Shown here: positions 1 through 13,190 of the stretch, one piece after another | Numbering within the stretch: the first letter of the stretch is position 1 | How the letters are laid out: each line of letters starts with the position of its first letter | Assembly (NCBI GenBank): GCA_013400155.1 | Contig: VXBM01000220.1 | Location: 160,021-224,020 of the forward strand | Direction: 5' to 3' | Length of the DNA stretch: 64,000 nucleotides | Source: Helopsaltes ochotensis | Taxonomy: Eukaryota; Chordata; Aves; Passeriformes; Locustellidae | Program-made: the position numbers and the translations under genes | Notes under the pieces: model-generated | Told to the model about the DNA's origin: nothing | Database searches by the model: none | Seen by the model: only the letters and a program-made list of their open reading frames with translations

Positions 1-827
1 ATTATATTTGGACTAAGTATTAAAATACAGAGCTTCTGAACTATAGCTCCAAAACAGAATAGAGAAATCTCGGATGTGTCTCCACCAGCTTTAGTGAGAG
101 GCAATATCTGCCTATCTTTTATAATATTGGAATTTTAAGGTCACCACTTTTTCTTCCCCTGAGCTTTAATTTTTTAAAAAAACATATTTATTTCTTTTTA
201 AAATAGGTTATCCAGACTGCAAACTAAGAAATTCAATGTTTTCAGAATAGCAAACCCAAAATATATGAAGTAAATTAAAAAACAATTAGAAAATTTCTGA
301 TTATTTATTTAACTGGCCACTGTGAGAACTTCTAAAAGCAAAATGAAAATGACAAATAACATTTTTAATACTTATCGTCACAAACCTTATTGTACAGACC
401 CAGTCTTAGTTTGTCTCCTAACAGATAACACAATAACAGCATAGAATAATATAGATGTTAGTCTGTATACAAGAATGCTTTGTTAGTTTCTACAAGTTGC
501 TCCACGTGAATGTCATGAGAGCTGCACATGTATGCAAGTGTTTTTCAGAATTCAGCTGTGCTGTCCAGGTCTGACAACACCAATTTCCTTACAGCTTCTA
601 ACAGAAGAGTATTATTTTGGAAAAAGAACTGCCATTAATTACTGAAATAATGTTACTGGTTTCAAAATATTTGATACATCTCTAGAAACTCCAGTTGCTA
701 GAGACTTGTGATTATGAAATCCTTTTGTCCTTCCTTAAGAAACATGCCTTTCACAACTTCAGTGGTTGAAGGAAAGCTCATATACATGACATTCATACTG
801 GCAGCTCAGCACTAGTCTGAAAAAAAT
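1..827. other. Unannotated AT-rich intergenic DNA
   Basis: I see no gene, RNA or recognisable repeat before the CR1 3' end that starts at about 828. Confidence 0.6.
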
Positions 828-893
828 AATCATAGAATGGTTAGGGTTGGAAGGGCCCTTAAAGGTCATCCAAACATCCAGTTCCAGCCCTTT
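828..893 (-). mobile_element. CR1 LINE 3'-end fragment (left part of a split element)
   Basis: The plus strand reads as the complement of the conserved avian CR1 3' terminus: ATAGAATGGTTAGGGTTGG, then AGGG-CCTTAAAGGTCATCCAA and GTTCCAGCCC. The element is therefore in minus orientation. The match stops abruptly at about 893 and resumes at about 2467, with only a few consensus bases missing. This shows that the intervening 1.57 kb was inserted. Confidence 0.85.
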
Positions 894-2466
894 TGTCTTG
901 GAGAGTGCAGCAATTTCACGTTTGCCAACTTTCACTCGATTCCCGGCCAACGCACCAAATATGTGACGGTTTCAGTGTTAGCTTTTTTGTGGGATTTCAC
1001 CCGGAGAAAATAAAAAGCACAACAGGCCTAGACTTTAAAAGTTACAAAGATAGGTTATTTACACACACTAAAGAATGAAGAAGAAAAACAAAAAATGAAA
1101 ATTGAAACTTCAAAACCCTTCTCTTTTCCCCACAAACTGTTCACTTTACCACAACCAACACAGACAAAGCTATAATTTTCAGTCAGTTTCACCATTTAAA
1201 CATAATCTTTCATCACTTTGGGAGAGGAGTCTCTTTGGTGTCCCATGGAATTTCCCCCACTGACAACCTAGAAGAATTTTCTTGTGGGTTTTAAGTGTCA
1301 CAAAAACAGCCACCCGGTAAAAACCCCTGCCTCCGTGACCCCTCCCATTAGGGTTTCCCAAGCTGCTTATGGGTCATGGTTATTAGACTTTTGCATCTTA
1401 GGGTGTCACCTTTTAAAGATAAAAACTCCAGAGAACAAAGGATTCCTCATCTCAGGGAACAGAGATACCTTCTCACTCCTCTATCTCTGTTCAAGTATCA
1501 CAAGTATCAAGTATCATTATCCATCACAAAAACCTTAGTTCAAAAATCTACACACAAATTTGAACAAGATCTGCCTAAATGCATATCTTTCCCATGATTT
1601 GAAGAGATATTTAGTCCAGTTTCCAAGGTTTACATCCAGAGAAGCCCAGTCAGAAATGTCCACTACTTTAATTCCTTCTTCCAGTAATGTTTATCAGTTC
1701 TTTTGTTGACTCTGTATCATGCCGTCCCTCTACGCGGTAAATCATTCTGTCGTCTCTCTGTAGGAAAGACTGGAGTTCTAAAAGCTTCATCTTGCCAGGA
1801 AAGGGTTAAAATCTGGCCCAGGTTCTCTCTGGGCTTAGGGTGTCCGATTTCAAAGCCAAGCTGGGGAGGGGCTGAAGCCGAAAGGTCGGAGCTCCCAGCA
1901 GCTGGGCAGTCCGGAATCATAAATGTTTACAAATGCCTCCTGCCCACCCACCCCTGGGTCTCTTGGGGTGGGCCGAGCTCCGGCTCGGCGCTGCTCCCGG
2001 GAAGCCCCGGGGAAAGGTGGGGGGGACCATCTCCCCTGGCCCCGCCGGCTCGGGGTAGGCTTCTAAAGGTCTCTAGGTGTTGAGCTGCAGGCTTGTCCTC
2101 CCTTCCCTCCCGCGGCAGCCGAGGCGGGGGAAGGGCTCACCCTGACGGGGCCGGGTTCCCCGCTGGCAGCGGCTCCCGGACCGGCTGGGCCGGCCCTGGC
2201 TGCCCGGAGTGCGGCGGGGCTGGCCCGGCTCCGCCGCTGCTCGGCGGGTTGCCTGTTTTCTGACCAAAAGGAGGACGGGCTGGCTTAGACAAACTCAGCT
2301 TTATATGTGTACTCACGAAGTCGTTTTCCAGTCGTCAAACAATATACCAATATCTAAAGTAGACTCCGATAGGTGCCTGTCCCTTCCAAAACAACTCCAA
2401 GGTCCTGACAGGGCAATATTCTGTATTCCTCTTCAACTAAAAATCAAACTGTGTTAACCCATGACA
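894..2466 (-). mobile_element. ERV LTR with primer binding site and short leader, inserted in CR1
   Basis: In minus orientation this reads as an LTR from about 2466 (TGTCATGG start) to about 962 (ends CGTCACA), so roughly 1.5 kb. A TATA-like CATATAAAG lies at 2299-2307 and a very GC-rich, CpG-containing stretch follows at about 2270-1950. Past the LTR come a tRNA-Gly-type PBS (936-957) and about 40 bp of leader, and then CR1 again. No gag, pol or env sequence and no second LTR remain, so the provirus has lost its internal part. Boundaries are good to about 15 bp, and I found no clean target-site duplication. A related LTR lies at the right edge of the window. Confidence 0.75.
938..957 (-). 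other. Retroviral primer binding site, tRNA-Gly type
   Basis: The minus strand starts TGGTGCGTTGGCCGGGAATC, the complement of a glycine tRNA 3' end including CCA. It begins 4 nt after a CA that can close the LTR, the standard LTR-PBS spacing. This fixes the orientation of the element and marks the LTR as the 5' copy. Confidence 0.8.
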
Positions 2467-3072
2467 GGCAGTGACAAGTCTGACTAGAGAGGTTACTCAA
2501 AGTGCCCTCCAGCCTGGTCTTGAACACTTCCAGGAATGGGGAGTCAGCAATCTCCCTGGGCAATGTGTGCCAGTGCTTCACTACGCTTACAGAAAATAAT
2601 TTCTTCCTAATCCCCAATCTAAACCTACCCTGCTTCATTTTAGAGGCAAATTCCTCTTGTCCTGTCACTACATGCCCTTGTGAAAAGTCCCTCTCCAATC
2701 TTCTTGTAGCTCCCTTTAGGTGCTGGAAGGCTGCTATAAGGTCTCTGCAGAACCTTCTCTTCTCCAGGTTGTACAGCCCCAGTTCTCTCAGCCTGTCTTC
2801 ATAGGAAGAGCTGTTCAAGCCTTGTGATCAACTTGATGGCCCTTCTCTCGACTTGTTCCAATAGGTCAATGCCTTTCTTGTGTTGGAGGATCCAAAGCTG
2901 GATGAAGCACTCCCGGTAGGGTTTCACAAGAGTGGAGTAGAGGGTCAGAATCCCCTCCCGCACACTGCTGGCCATGCTGCTTTAAATGCAGCCTAGGATG
3001 CTGTGGGTTTTCTGGGCTCTGAGCACACATTGCCAAATCTTGAGATTTTCATCCAAAACCAGCCCCAAAGAA
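2467..3072 (-). mobile_element. CR1 LINE fragment (right part of the split element)
   Basis: The plus strand carries the complement of the CR1 3' region: CTCCAGCCTGGTCTTGAACA, TTCTTCCTAATCCCCAATCT and CTGTTCAAGCCTTGTGATCA-like blocks. The minus frame at 2444-2818 gives the degraded CR1 ORF2 C-terminal peptide (LRELGLYNLEKRRFCRDLI, FSVSVVKHWHTLPREI). It is contiguous with the 828-893 fragment apart from the LTR insertion. It is 5'-truncated and not functional. Confidence 0.9.
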
Positions 3073-6000
3073 AAAAGAATCAACGAAGTGACTTGTTTGC
3101 TACTAAACTTTCCAGAAACCACATATTATTGTAAGAAGCATTACCTTGCAGATCTGTGATATTTTATGCTTTTAATAACACACATTTACTACTTGGCATT
3201 CAGTTGCATGTAAGGAAGCAACAAAGCAGCAATTTTTTGTTTTGTTTTTAATGTACTGTTTAGGCTGTCAGTCCCCACTTTGTATGTGATCCATCATCCT
3301 AACACTGTTCTGAACAGTGAATGATAAGTTTGGCCACAATTTCTCTGTGGTGTTTATCCCTGAATATAGTCCAAGTCCTTCTCAAATAGTATTGATTTTC
3401 AGAGTACTAGGGTGTGAAACATTATTTCTCACTTTATTGGTAGACTAAAAAACCCCTTACGTTGTTACTTTTAAGTTCAAGAATTGGAAAATTTATGGGA
3501 CCTCAGTTTTTGAGCAGCATAACATTTTCTAACACCCACTGTGGTTGAAACACAGCTGTATCAGTGTATACTTGGAAAAGTGCACCTTGAGGCATTAGAA
3601 AGAAATGCATTGGATGAAATAGGGGCAGAAAAGCACTCACATCAGATGAAATAATAGGGACAGAAATCCATTCCCCAAGGAAATCGTTACCTGCCTGAGG
3701 CCTGCAGTCATCTTTTCTCTTCTTCAGCCACTATATCTAAAAGGGCAAAGAGATGAATGAAAATTCCACAGAGTTACGTCTGAAATACCATCATGCCTAG
3801 AACTAAGCCAGAGAACTGTGGAGAAAAGTTGGTGACATGACTGCAAATACTGAATCACAAACCTAAGAAAGTTAGTTACAAGTTGATAGTACACAAATAG
3901 ACTGGCTCTGTCTAATTATCAAAAGTCTGATCTTGTAAATTTAGTGTCTATGTACACATATAGATATGCACATGTACATCTGCATATTTATATCAAACTT
4001 GCATACTCACAAAAGTATCTTAAAAATACAGACTTAAAGGTATTAAAAATACTATTTCTTTACTGGTGTCTTTCATCTCTTTCAACATTGGTAATAAAGA
4101 ATATCACATCCAATTAAAATTGCAATGAGAATTTGATCAGAGAGAATGTGACTATACATTAGACCAAGCCAGTTGAAGATGAGAGTCTTGCTTTTAAAAA
4201 TGCTTAATGGGATCCAAAAAAACCAAATGTGGTCAAAATCTAGCTTGAGTCGCCTGCCTAAATGCTACCTCACCATTAATATCCAAGACTACAGTGAAAT
4301 TATTTAAGTAATTGAATGAGAAAAGCCTAAAAGAAACAGAGAGCAAGCAAGAGAGCCTGTCATATTTTTTATGCCTAACATTTGACCTGTCTCTTAAAGG
4401 CATGCATTCTTTAATTTCTGTCAGAATTTGTTTCTTGGTCTATACTATATCAGTAGCAATTTTATATAAAAAAGTGTAGAGTTCTCTTCTGCTTCTGCAT
4501 AACCTAGGAGGACAGAGTTGTTAATCAGAATATCTTAAGCCAAATTCTCCTCTCATGTACATTAGTGCAAACACATCACTCACCGAAGATAACATGGAAG
4601 TGGTTTTAATCACAAACAAACTTAATCAAAATATATGGGCTTAGTCCTATAAATCTAGAAGTGATTTATGCATTCAGATCGGAATTACCACCTTCTCCAT
4701 ACAGCAGAATCTGCTTTATGAAAACAGCAGGTTACCAACGACAAGTAAAAATCCAGAATCCCTGAACTCAGTATTATGTGACAAAATCACCCACCATCAG
4801 CCACAGAGCTGTTTCAGGTAGAAATGTGACCCCTTAAGCATGTTTCTGAAAATAGCGTTAAAGTGTTATCCTGTTAAATTTGAACACCATTGGTGGAAAG
4901 GAGATTTTTTTTACTCTTTAGTCTTTGATACATTCTAACAGAAAGAGGAAAAATAGATTTCAGCAAAAGTACCCACTGTTCCAATCACTTGCAAAACAGT
5001 AGGAGTCATTTTAATGAACGTAATTTAAAGCAGACCTTTACCAAGCATGAACTTCTATTTAAAACTGAAAAATATAATGAAGTGATTCTTACGTTGAAAT
5101 ACAGCTAAGAAAAATCCATAAAATAAGAGCATAGAGTTCAAATATTTAAACTTAAAAATAATTCTTTAATGCACTATCTTGTCAAGCAATTAGTTTGTTT
5201 CACTCAGAAAGTGAAAAGAAACCAATCATGACCACTAATACACTAATTTCTGAACACTTTTGTTTTTGTAGAATAAAGCTAATAGCACATGAATTTAATC
5301 TTTTGGCATTCACTAACTCCCCTTACTTCCATTCACAGGAGTTACAGTTATGGTGCATTGGATAACAGGTCAGAACCCCGTGTTTCATTGCAGGGTTATT
5401 CTATTTTAAACAGATATAACTAAAGGTATATATTTGACCATCAGCTAGTTCTAAAACTTGATATTAAACAATGTAGCAAATAAATGCTCAAGATGTAGAT
5501 TGATGGCTGTAGGACTTAGTGAAAATAATCCATAAACAATTACTCATTAAAAATTATATTTTTGATTTAAGCCATCAGAAGCATATTAAAAATGAAGAAA
5601 TAATGCTAGTATTGTTTGAAATTTTGTTTATTTTCTTTAATTTTGAATTAACAACATTTAGTTTTTTGTCTATTTACTTTAAAAAGTGACTAAGGCTCAT
5701 CATACACTATCAGAAATTCAGAGGGACATTGGTTCCTTTGGCTAAGGAGCAGATATATAAGAAGCAACAGCAATGGAAATTGTTCCTACCTGCCATGTAC
5801 CTTAGCTCCTGAAAGCCTGTCAATGTTACTAGGATCTTCACCCTATCCGCTAGCGGAGATAATATCCCATTTTTAAAGGATAAAACATGGCTGGGAGTGG
5901 AACATCCTCAGAAGTTCCTTACCATCACTGGCTTCTGAAAAAATTAACATCAGAAAAGCTTGTAGATCAAAACCTTTAGCTCACTACTTTTGACTCACTA

Positions 6001-8225
6001 GGCAACATCAGACACTGACATGCACAAACTGCATGTGAAACATCGAATTCAAACGTGAGTTCTAAAACCGTGTAATGTATTCAGCTGCATATAGGGTAAG
6101 GTAGAGGTATTTAATATAAATGTATAAGCTTCACTCTTATGTCATTCTTCTGCTCTTGATGTTTGAAGATACAATCCAAAATACTAAATGTTCTATGTGT
6201 AGTGAACAAAAAAGCAGTATAGCAATTCCTTTGAGAATTTTTACTTTTTTTTACATTCAGAAAAAAACTTTACAGAAGTTTTTACATTCATGCTCACTAT
6301 TATGTGTGAACAAGATAAGGAAAGTAGAGAAAAATAACATACTAATGCTGCTAGGCATGGAGTCACATCCATGTTTTGTACTGTTACACCTTAGCTGTTC
6401 AGTTACACTCACAAAGATTTTAACGATTCAGTTTTGATTCAGGGCAACTGTGGACTTCAGACCCTGCTTAGAAATGTTCAGTGACATAGTCCAAGACTAT
6501 TATCAGGAATGTGACAAGCCAATCAATTTTACTTTTTTCCCCTCATCCTTGATCTTCATACTTTTCATTCCTCCTAATTTCCAAGGAGCTTTAGAGAGAG
6601 AGATGTATTTCAGAGTAACTTCAATAGATTTTTCTACTGTGTCATGTACTGAACTGACACTTTATAGCAGTCCTCAAGGAAAGGTCACTTACAATCTAAT
6701 TTAATTCATGATGTAATGAGTGCATTTGGGGAGCCAGTACAAGGATAATGGTGATGTGAAATCCAGTTTGATTGAGTCTATTTAAGTGAACAGTTAATAG
6801 AAAAGAGATCAGAAGTCATGGAACCATTAATGATATGGATGAAAAGGATATTGAGGTTATCTGCCCCAAGAGAAAATAAATCATAGCTCCATCATTTCTG
6901 GTTTTCAGAAATGTAATGTAGTAATGCCCATTCAACTCTATTTGCACCATTGAGAAATATTTTCTATTGTCTAACTTAAATCTGCTTTCCTGAATTGCAA
7001 TACCATTGCTTCTAAAGATATCTATCATGAAACACTTTTGCTTTTGTTCTTTATGTTGTCTTTTCATATATTTGAAATTCATAATGTATTCTATGATTTT
7101 CTTTGCTGCAATAAATGACTTGAATACATTCAGACTCTCCCTATTGCTTACATTTTACAGATAATTTTTCTTGCCCCGCAGTTCCAGGCTACTCTTGCTC
7201 ATGTCAGACTCTTTGCGGAAGAGAGAACAAGTGCACAAGCAATATTGAAAAATGTTACTTTTACATAACAAAAGTAGTAAAAAGGTCCTGTGACTTTGTG
7301 AGCAATAAGTTGTTTGGAGTTTTTTTTACCTGGAAAATTAAAGAATTGAAAAAAAACCCCAAACCATAGTAACTTTACAGTCTGTTTTGTAGTAAAAGAA
7401 ATTATGAAGAGGAGCGTGCTGGGGATTGAAGGATACCAAAACTGTATTAAGCAAAAGAAATGGTAAAAAGGATAATAGCAACATACTCCAGCACTGATAG
7501 TTTGAATGTTGCATACACTTGGGTGAAAGGAACTGTCCCAGAAAAACTAAATTATTGCTCAGGTAAGCTATCAGAAAAAAATATCAAGCAAAACAGGTTA
7601 AAAAATTGCCAACAGAACTACTTTGAGAGGAAATTGCATCTATTTCAACTAATTTGTTACTTTCTGCAGGAAAAAAAGTATTTGTTCTCAGATAAGTAAT
7701 ACTCCAGATGTTTTTTCTTTCATATTTCTTGTCCTTGTGAGGCTTTAGCTATGGTGTTTTCTAGCCATTTATTATTCTGCTGGTCAAATACATGAGGCAG
7801 CTTTTTAAAACACAAATCTCACCTCTGCTTTGTTAAAAAACAAACTTTCATGGCAAGCTCCTTAAAAAATACTGGGTGCAGACAACATGGCTGTTTGGAT
7901 GAGTGTTAGAAAGATGTTATTTTGAAGAACTGATGTGCTTACCAGATATTGAGGAAAATTCCCTGTGAAGTGTCCCATGTGACTACAATAAAACTGAACA
8001 GCTTCACCAGTCTTTTGTTTTTTGGGCTAACCAGACAACCTGAGTGCATATGAAGGCTTCTTTGGATAAAGACAACAGTTATTGCAGCAATATTCCTGCC
8101 TCCTCTTGTACATTTACCAAGCTGCTGTGCTTCCAATTTGCTGGAATAATCTTTCCCAGCAGCACCAGCCAGTAATTGGCATCTAATAATAGACCAAACC
8201 ACAGAGGTTTCTTGCTGCTCAGCCT
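3073..8225. other. Unannotated intergenic DNA
   Basis: AT-rich sequence with only short chance ORFs. I see no splice-bounded conserved exon, RNA gene or clearly recognisable transposon. Confidence 0.55.
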
Positions 8226-8321
8226 TGCATTCTCTTCCCCATCCCACCAAGTGTGTCAGGGCAGGGGAAGTGAGCAAGTGGCTGCATGATATTTAGCTGC
8301 TAGCTGGGGTTAAATCATAAC
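8226..8321 (+). mobile_element. LTR fragment, 3' (U5) end, same family as 22821-23390
   Basis: The sequence CTCTTCCCCATCCCACC..., GCAAGTGGCTGCATGATATT and GCTGGGGTTAAATCATAACA matches the end of a common avian ERV LTR whose other strand is seen at 22821 as TGTTGTAGTTTAACCC. Only the last 95 bp or so are left, ending in CA. Confidence 0.65.
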
Positions 8322-11300
8322 AGCATTGTATTTCTGTATTATTTCTAGGAACTGAATTATTAAAAAGAATCTAAAATTCCTAGTTTCAAAGTTAAGGTTA
8401 GTTTTTTGGGAGGGAAGGGGTGTTCTTGGGCTTGTTTTCCTTTGTTGTTGTTGTTTGGGGTTTTTTTTTGGTTTTTCTTTTTGTCGAGGCATAACTAACA
8501 TCCTTTTGTGTACCTTTGTTTAGTATATTTCTATAGAAACATTCATAAAACCCAAAAATATATATTTCTAAATTCAGAGAAAATACCAATGCAAAGACTT
8601 GAGTAATTAAAAGAACACACTTCACACAGCAGATTAGATTGGCCTCTTGGTTGAAGGTCAGAGCTATCATCTCCTTAAACTTCATTTTGCCTGTCCTAAA
8701 CAATCTATCAGAACTCCTGTACGTGCCCTTCAGTGCTGAACAGAAGCTGAAATTAATAGAGAGCAGGTAATCAACAGCAGTTATGGACTGTAGCAAGGTG
8801 GGAAGGCACATTATTTGTGAAGGATGTAGGATGTTGAAGGAAAAAAGAGTAAATTATCTCCAACACAGCCTGACCAGCTATCTCAGTTTAAAGAGCAATT
8901 AATAAAACATTGTAGTTCAGAGACACAGCTGAAATATGAGATTAAATTCTGATGGGAAAATTCCTGTATTTTTTTCCACTTTATTGTTTTTATTAGTAAT
9001 GCATTAACTGTATACTAACACTTCCTATATTATATGTAAAGACCAAGACAATTTATCCTAAAGCATTTAAGGATTTTAGAGCTTTTTTCAAGTAATTAAT
9101 AAAAAAACAAAAATTACTTAATAGATGAGTGCATTAATAACACAGCCAACTGCTAAAGACTTATTGTCACATAGACCAATGCCTACTGTTTCAGAAATCA
9201 TTTTCTTGGACAATCTTTAAATTTTTGAGTTTCCTGGTTCAAGTGACCTCATAACTTATCTTACTGAGATAGAAATAAAAACTGGGATACAGGTTAAAAA
9301 ACTCTGCAGGAAAATAGAAGATTTTTATGTGCAAAATGAAGCACAAAATGGTAGTCATATTACAAATTAGACAAATTAGAGATATTATGTATTGGAGTAT
9401 GGTTTTGATGTTGCACATGCATATGTAATGGAAATTCTACAAACTCATTCTGAGCATTTGTGAATTGTTTTCCTTTCCATAAAAAGCCATGAAGTACTAG
9501 GTGCTTCACTGGGTGTGAATGAGACTTGTACAAGTTTGCAGTCAATTCCAAACTCCAGGAACAGTGCTTGAGAGAGAAACATTTACATAAAAACTGACAT
9601 AATTTCGATTGAAAAAAAGTGAATAGACAACCAGGGAGATAGGGATAAAAACCTATCCAAACAAAAAAAAACCCACTAAACATCCAAAGAGAGCCTCCCT
9701 CATGCCAGTGTTGTTGCAGCATTGTTCTGTTTGCAAATCAATGTAGATGTGATAAAATGATGTAATAAAGATGTAATTTATTGGAAATTGAAACTAACTG
9801 CTGTGCCTGCAGAGACTAAGGATCATGACTAGTTGATCCAGTGCATGCATCACCATGTCTAACTCTACTGTGACCCAAAGCTGTGCTGACCAAGACATTT
9901 AATTTTTAATCCCTCTGATTTTAAGTTGACATTGGAATTCTAACTTTAATAACCATTAAAGTTAAGCAATCAGATTTCTTTGTGTCTCTTCCTCAGATGC
10001 TCCAGAAAGCCTGGCAAGCCCCTTTTTATCTCTTATAACAATTACAATTTGGAAACCCCTCACTTTTCAAATCTTAATCCTAGACCAAAAAGACCCTTTT
10101 TTTTTTTTTTAATTCTTTTGTGCATTCCTTGCTTGTGCTTCACAAACCATTTTAGATGTGATCTCAGAAGTAGTCTATTTCTCGAGTTCTACTTCCTGTA
10201 ACTCACACTTTTGAGAAATAAACAATATTAAATTTTCAACCTTTTCAAAGAAGTTCTAAATAACACAATTAATCATATTGGGCAGGGGAGTCTCAATCTG
10301 TCTGCTTTCTCAACACTGAAGAAAAGTGTGCTGTGCCACTTATCCCATTTGGTCTTTTCCTCAGGCATCTTAAAAGGGCTTCAAAATCTGTGGCTCAGTG
10401 CCATCTTGTGTGGCCAGGGTCTGTTCTTTCAAAGGGAAACAAAAGGAAAGTAAAAGAGGAGAAGGACCGTTTGTTACCTAACTTAAGGATTATATTCAAG
10501 CTGAAGTTCCACTCCAGAAACTGAAATCTCAAATCCAGAGGCGTCCATGGGCATCCTTGACCACAAGTCAATTTTAACTATCAGGGTAAGAATACCTACA
10601 GCAATAATAAATTTTACTGTGGAATCTGTACTGTATTTGTAGTGTGCAACATTTAAGAGGCCAAATTAATAAATTGAAAGCTATTTTCTATAGCACTGGA
10701 TGAACGTGAAACACTACATAAAAGATCACAAAATGCCATGTACTTCAGAAAAATTGTCCTTCAAGGCAGACGTAGTGTTAAATGCACCACATTTATGTCT
10801 TAATTACTAAGACATGCAGAGAAGATTGACAAAATATGCTTAATACACAGAGAAGAGCAGCAGCAAAACCAACCAGTTAAGCACACACTGCAATAAATAA
10901 AAAAAATTCCAAGAATTTCTATCTAAATGAGTGTGACTGCATAAAAAGACACTGTATTTGCATGTCTTCTTTGTTTTGGACATGTCATGTGAAATGTTTG
11001 AAAGTTTTCCTGGGCAGCATGCTCTTTTCTGTACATCCTATTCAGAAGTGCCTTAATGTATTGTGCTGCAACTCATAAAAATCTCAGACCTGAAACTGGG
11101 GCACAGAAATTGCCTAGGGAGTTTATGACTGTACAAACAACCCATACCTATCAGCACCTCCTAGAAAGCCCCTGCCCTGTGCTCTCTAGGGATTCCAGCC
11201 AACCCTTCTCTTCAATTTAAAAAAATAAAAGACCTTATTACTACCATTCCCAAAGCATTTCCATCATTGTTTTACATTGATTTAGCAAGAAAAATCCTGA

Positions 11301-13041
11301 AGATATTTTATTTGGAGAGATTTCTTAGTTCCCCTGACACAAGTAGCTGCATTTGCAGTCTGACTTGGGGAATCACTGACTGTCTGGCAACATGCTACTC
11401 TGTTGATTTACAATCCTTGGAATGCCAAAGGTATGACAAATTTTAATACAAGTTCTAGTAAGAGAGGAATTAATATTTACCAATATAAAGAATTTTATTA
11501 GAACTTGATAATATTATATTGGTTTGACAAGGCATTGCAGTTCATAGCATTAGCTGTCAGTCACTAAATCCACAATGATGTATTTCACATAGAAACTATG
11601 CTGTATAATAACAAAATTGAGACACAGACTTGGTGTTATTTTAGTAGTACTATTAAAAAAAAGTCTCAGAACTGAAAAATTCCAGATGTGAAGACAGCCG
11701 ATACTAGAAGATTTCATTTAACCCCACTACAGGACAAGGAATCTTAGCAGAGTGAAATAGTGAACTATCAACACTGCAAAATCTTTCATGTGGAAGGGAT
11801 GACCAGGTAGCAGCTTGTATTTTCTGACCATGTAGAAGGAAAACTAGGACATCTCCTTGCTTTTCATTTGGGTTAAACTGAACTCTATTACATTAGCATT
11901 TGATTAGGAATAGAAAAGTTGCTTACCACTTTGGGCATTACAGTTGAAAATTGTTGAGTTAAAGCCATTATGAGCACATCTTAAAATAAAGTCACCTATG
12001 CTGGTCATTAGAGACAGCTAAAGTAGTGTTAAAAAACAAAGTCTCCCTACTTTTCTGTTCATAACTTCTCTTAAATTCTACAAGATTATGCATTCTACAT
12101 GAATGCCTTGATCATTCCCTTCACTACAGCCACAAATGACACACTTTTCACATCCCGAAATGCCGAGTTCTGTTGCCCATTTAGGTTCAAGGTGGCCCAG
12201 TCTATTCCCATTTCTTTAGTATGACTGGTGTTTCTATGCCTCCAGTGTTCATCACATGACTCTCCTTTGGGTCACATCCATGGGCAGTGGTAAGCCTTGA
12301 AATCTTGTTTTTATGCGTATTCTCACCCTATTTATACCACATTGTTCTTTTGTAATATACCGTTCAACTGAGAATCACGAGGCTTGATTTCTAAATTCCA
12401 AATGAAGGGACAGAAAAAACGGTGAAGCATGTTTTAATTTCATTCTGCTGAGATGAGAAAGCTGATCAAGTTTGGCTACCTGAAATACTTTTTGCAGTAT
12501 GAATTCCTGTAACAAATACTATTGTGTACAATATGAGTGTTTCTGATGCTTTATTAGGATGTATCTTTTTTCCTTTTCCCATGCTTTTAGGTGGGAGGGT
12601 TTATGTGTTTCAAAAGGGCAGTTTAATGGAAGCTGACACTGACTAAGCACTGTGTATCTCTGACGCAGAGGTCCTTTTGTCCCTAGACTAAATCAGAGAA
12701 TGTCAGAGAACTGTTTGAGCACAAGGCAACAGACATTTTCCCCTCACAGCTGCCGAAGCCTGTGACAAGAGGCATACATAGACAGCATTACCTGAAATAC
12801 CTTAAACTGCATTCTTTCATTGATACAAAGGCATTCAGTCTGAAAGCTGGCTGTTTGCTCTTGCAGTGCAAAATCCAAGTAGAGCAGCAATGGGATTTTA
12901 TTGCTGCTTTTTCTCAGCTTTCCTTTGGTGCCTCTCTCCAGATATGTTCTGCAACAACAGACTGATCTTTGCAAACAGCATATACTGCATGCCATGAAAG
13001 ATACTTTGCTAGAGCAGGAAGAAAAAAATGTCTGTTTTTAA
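8322..13041. other. Unannotated intergenic DNA
   Basis: Includes a T/G-rich low-complexity tract at 8400-8475 and short homopolymers near 9664 and 10098. I recognise no gene or transposon, and no retroviral coding sequence between the flanking LTR fragments. Confidence 0.5.
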
Positions 13042-13190
13042 TGTTGGTTTTGGCTGGGGTAGAGCCGATTTCCTTGACAATGGTTAATATACGGCTGTGT
13101 TTTGGATTTGTGCTAAACACAGAGTTGATAATTTAAAGGTGTATTTTTTTTTTTAATTGCTGAGCAGGGCTTAGACCTTGTATTGTTTAT
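13042..13190 (+). mobile_element. LTR fragment, 5' (U3) end, same family as 22821-23390
   Basis: It starts TGTTGGTTTTGGCTGGGGTA, continues with GTGTTTTGGATTTGTGCT and TTGCTGAGCAGGGCTTAGA, and then loses similarity. These blocks are the complement of the right-hand end of the LTR at 22821-23390. It is a diverged, truncated copy. Confidence 0.65.

Noticed and set aside
1850..2300. GC-rich, CpG-containing block that looks like a promoter CpG island
   Set aside because: It lies inside an insertion that splits a CR1 and ends in a tRNA-Gly PBS, so it is the GC-rich part of an ERV LTR. The ORFs 1703-2083 and 2073-2267 are composition artefacts.
6816..7082. Possible very old LINE coding remnant on the minus strand
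   Set aside because: The 88-codon frame has a vaguely LINE-like composition, but no motif could be matched. Left as unannotated.
8322..13041. Internal region of a provirus between LTR fragments
   Set aside because: No PBS after 8321, no Gag, Pol or Env motif in any listed frame, and the LTR pieces look unequally diverged.
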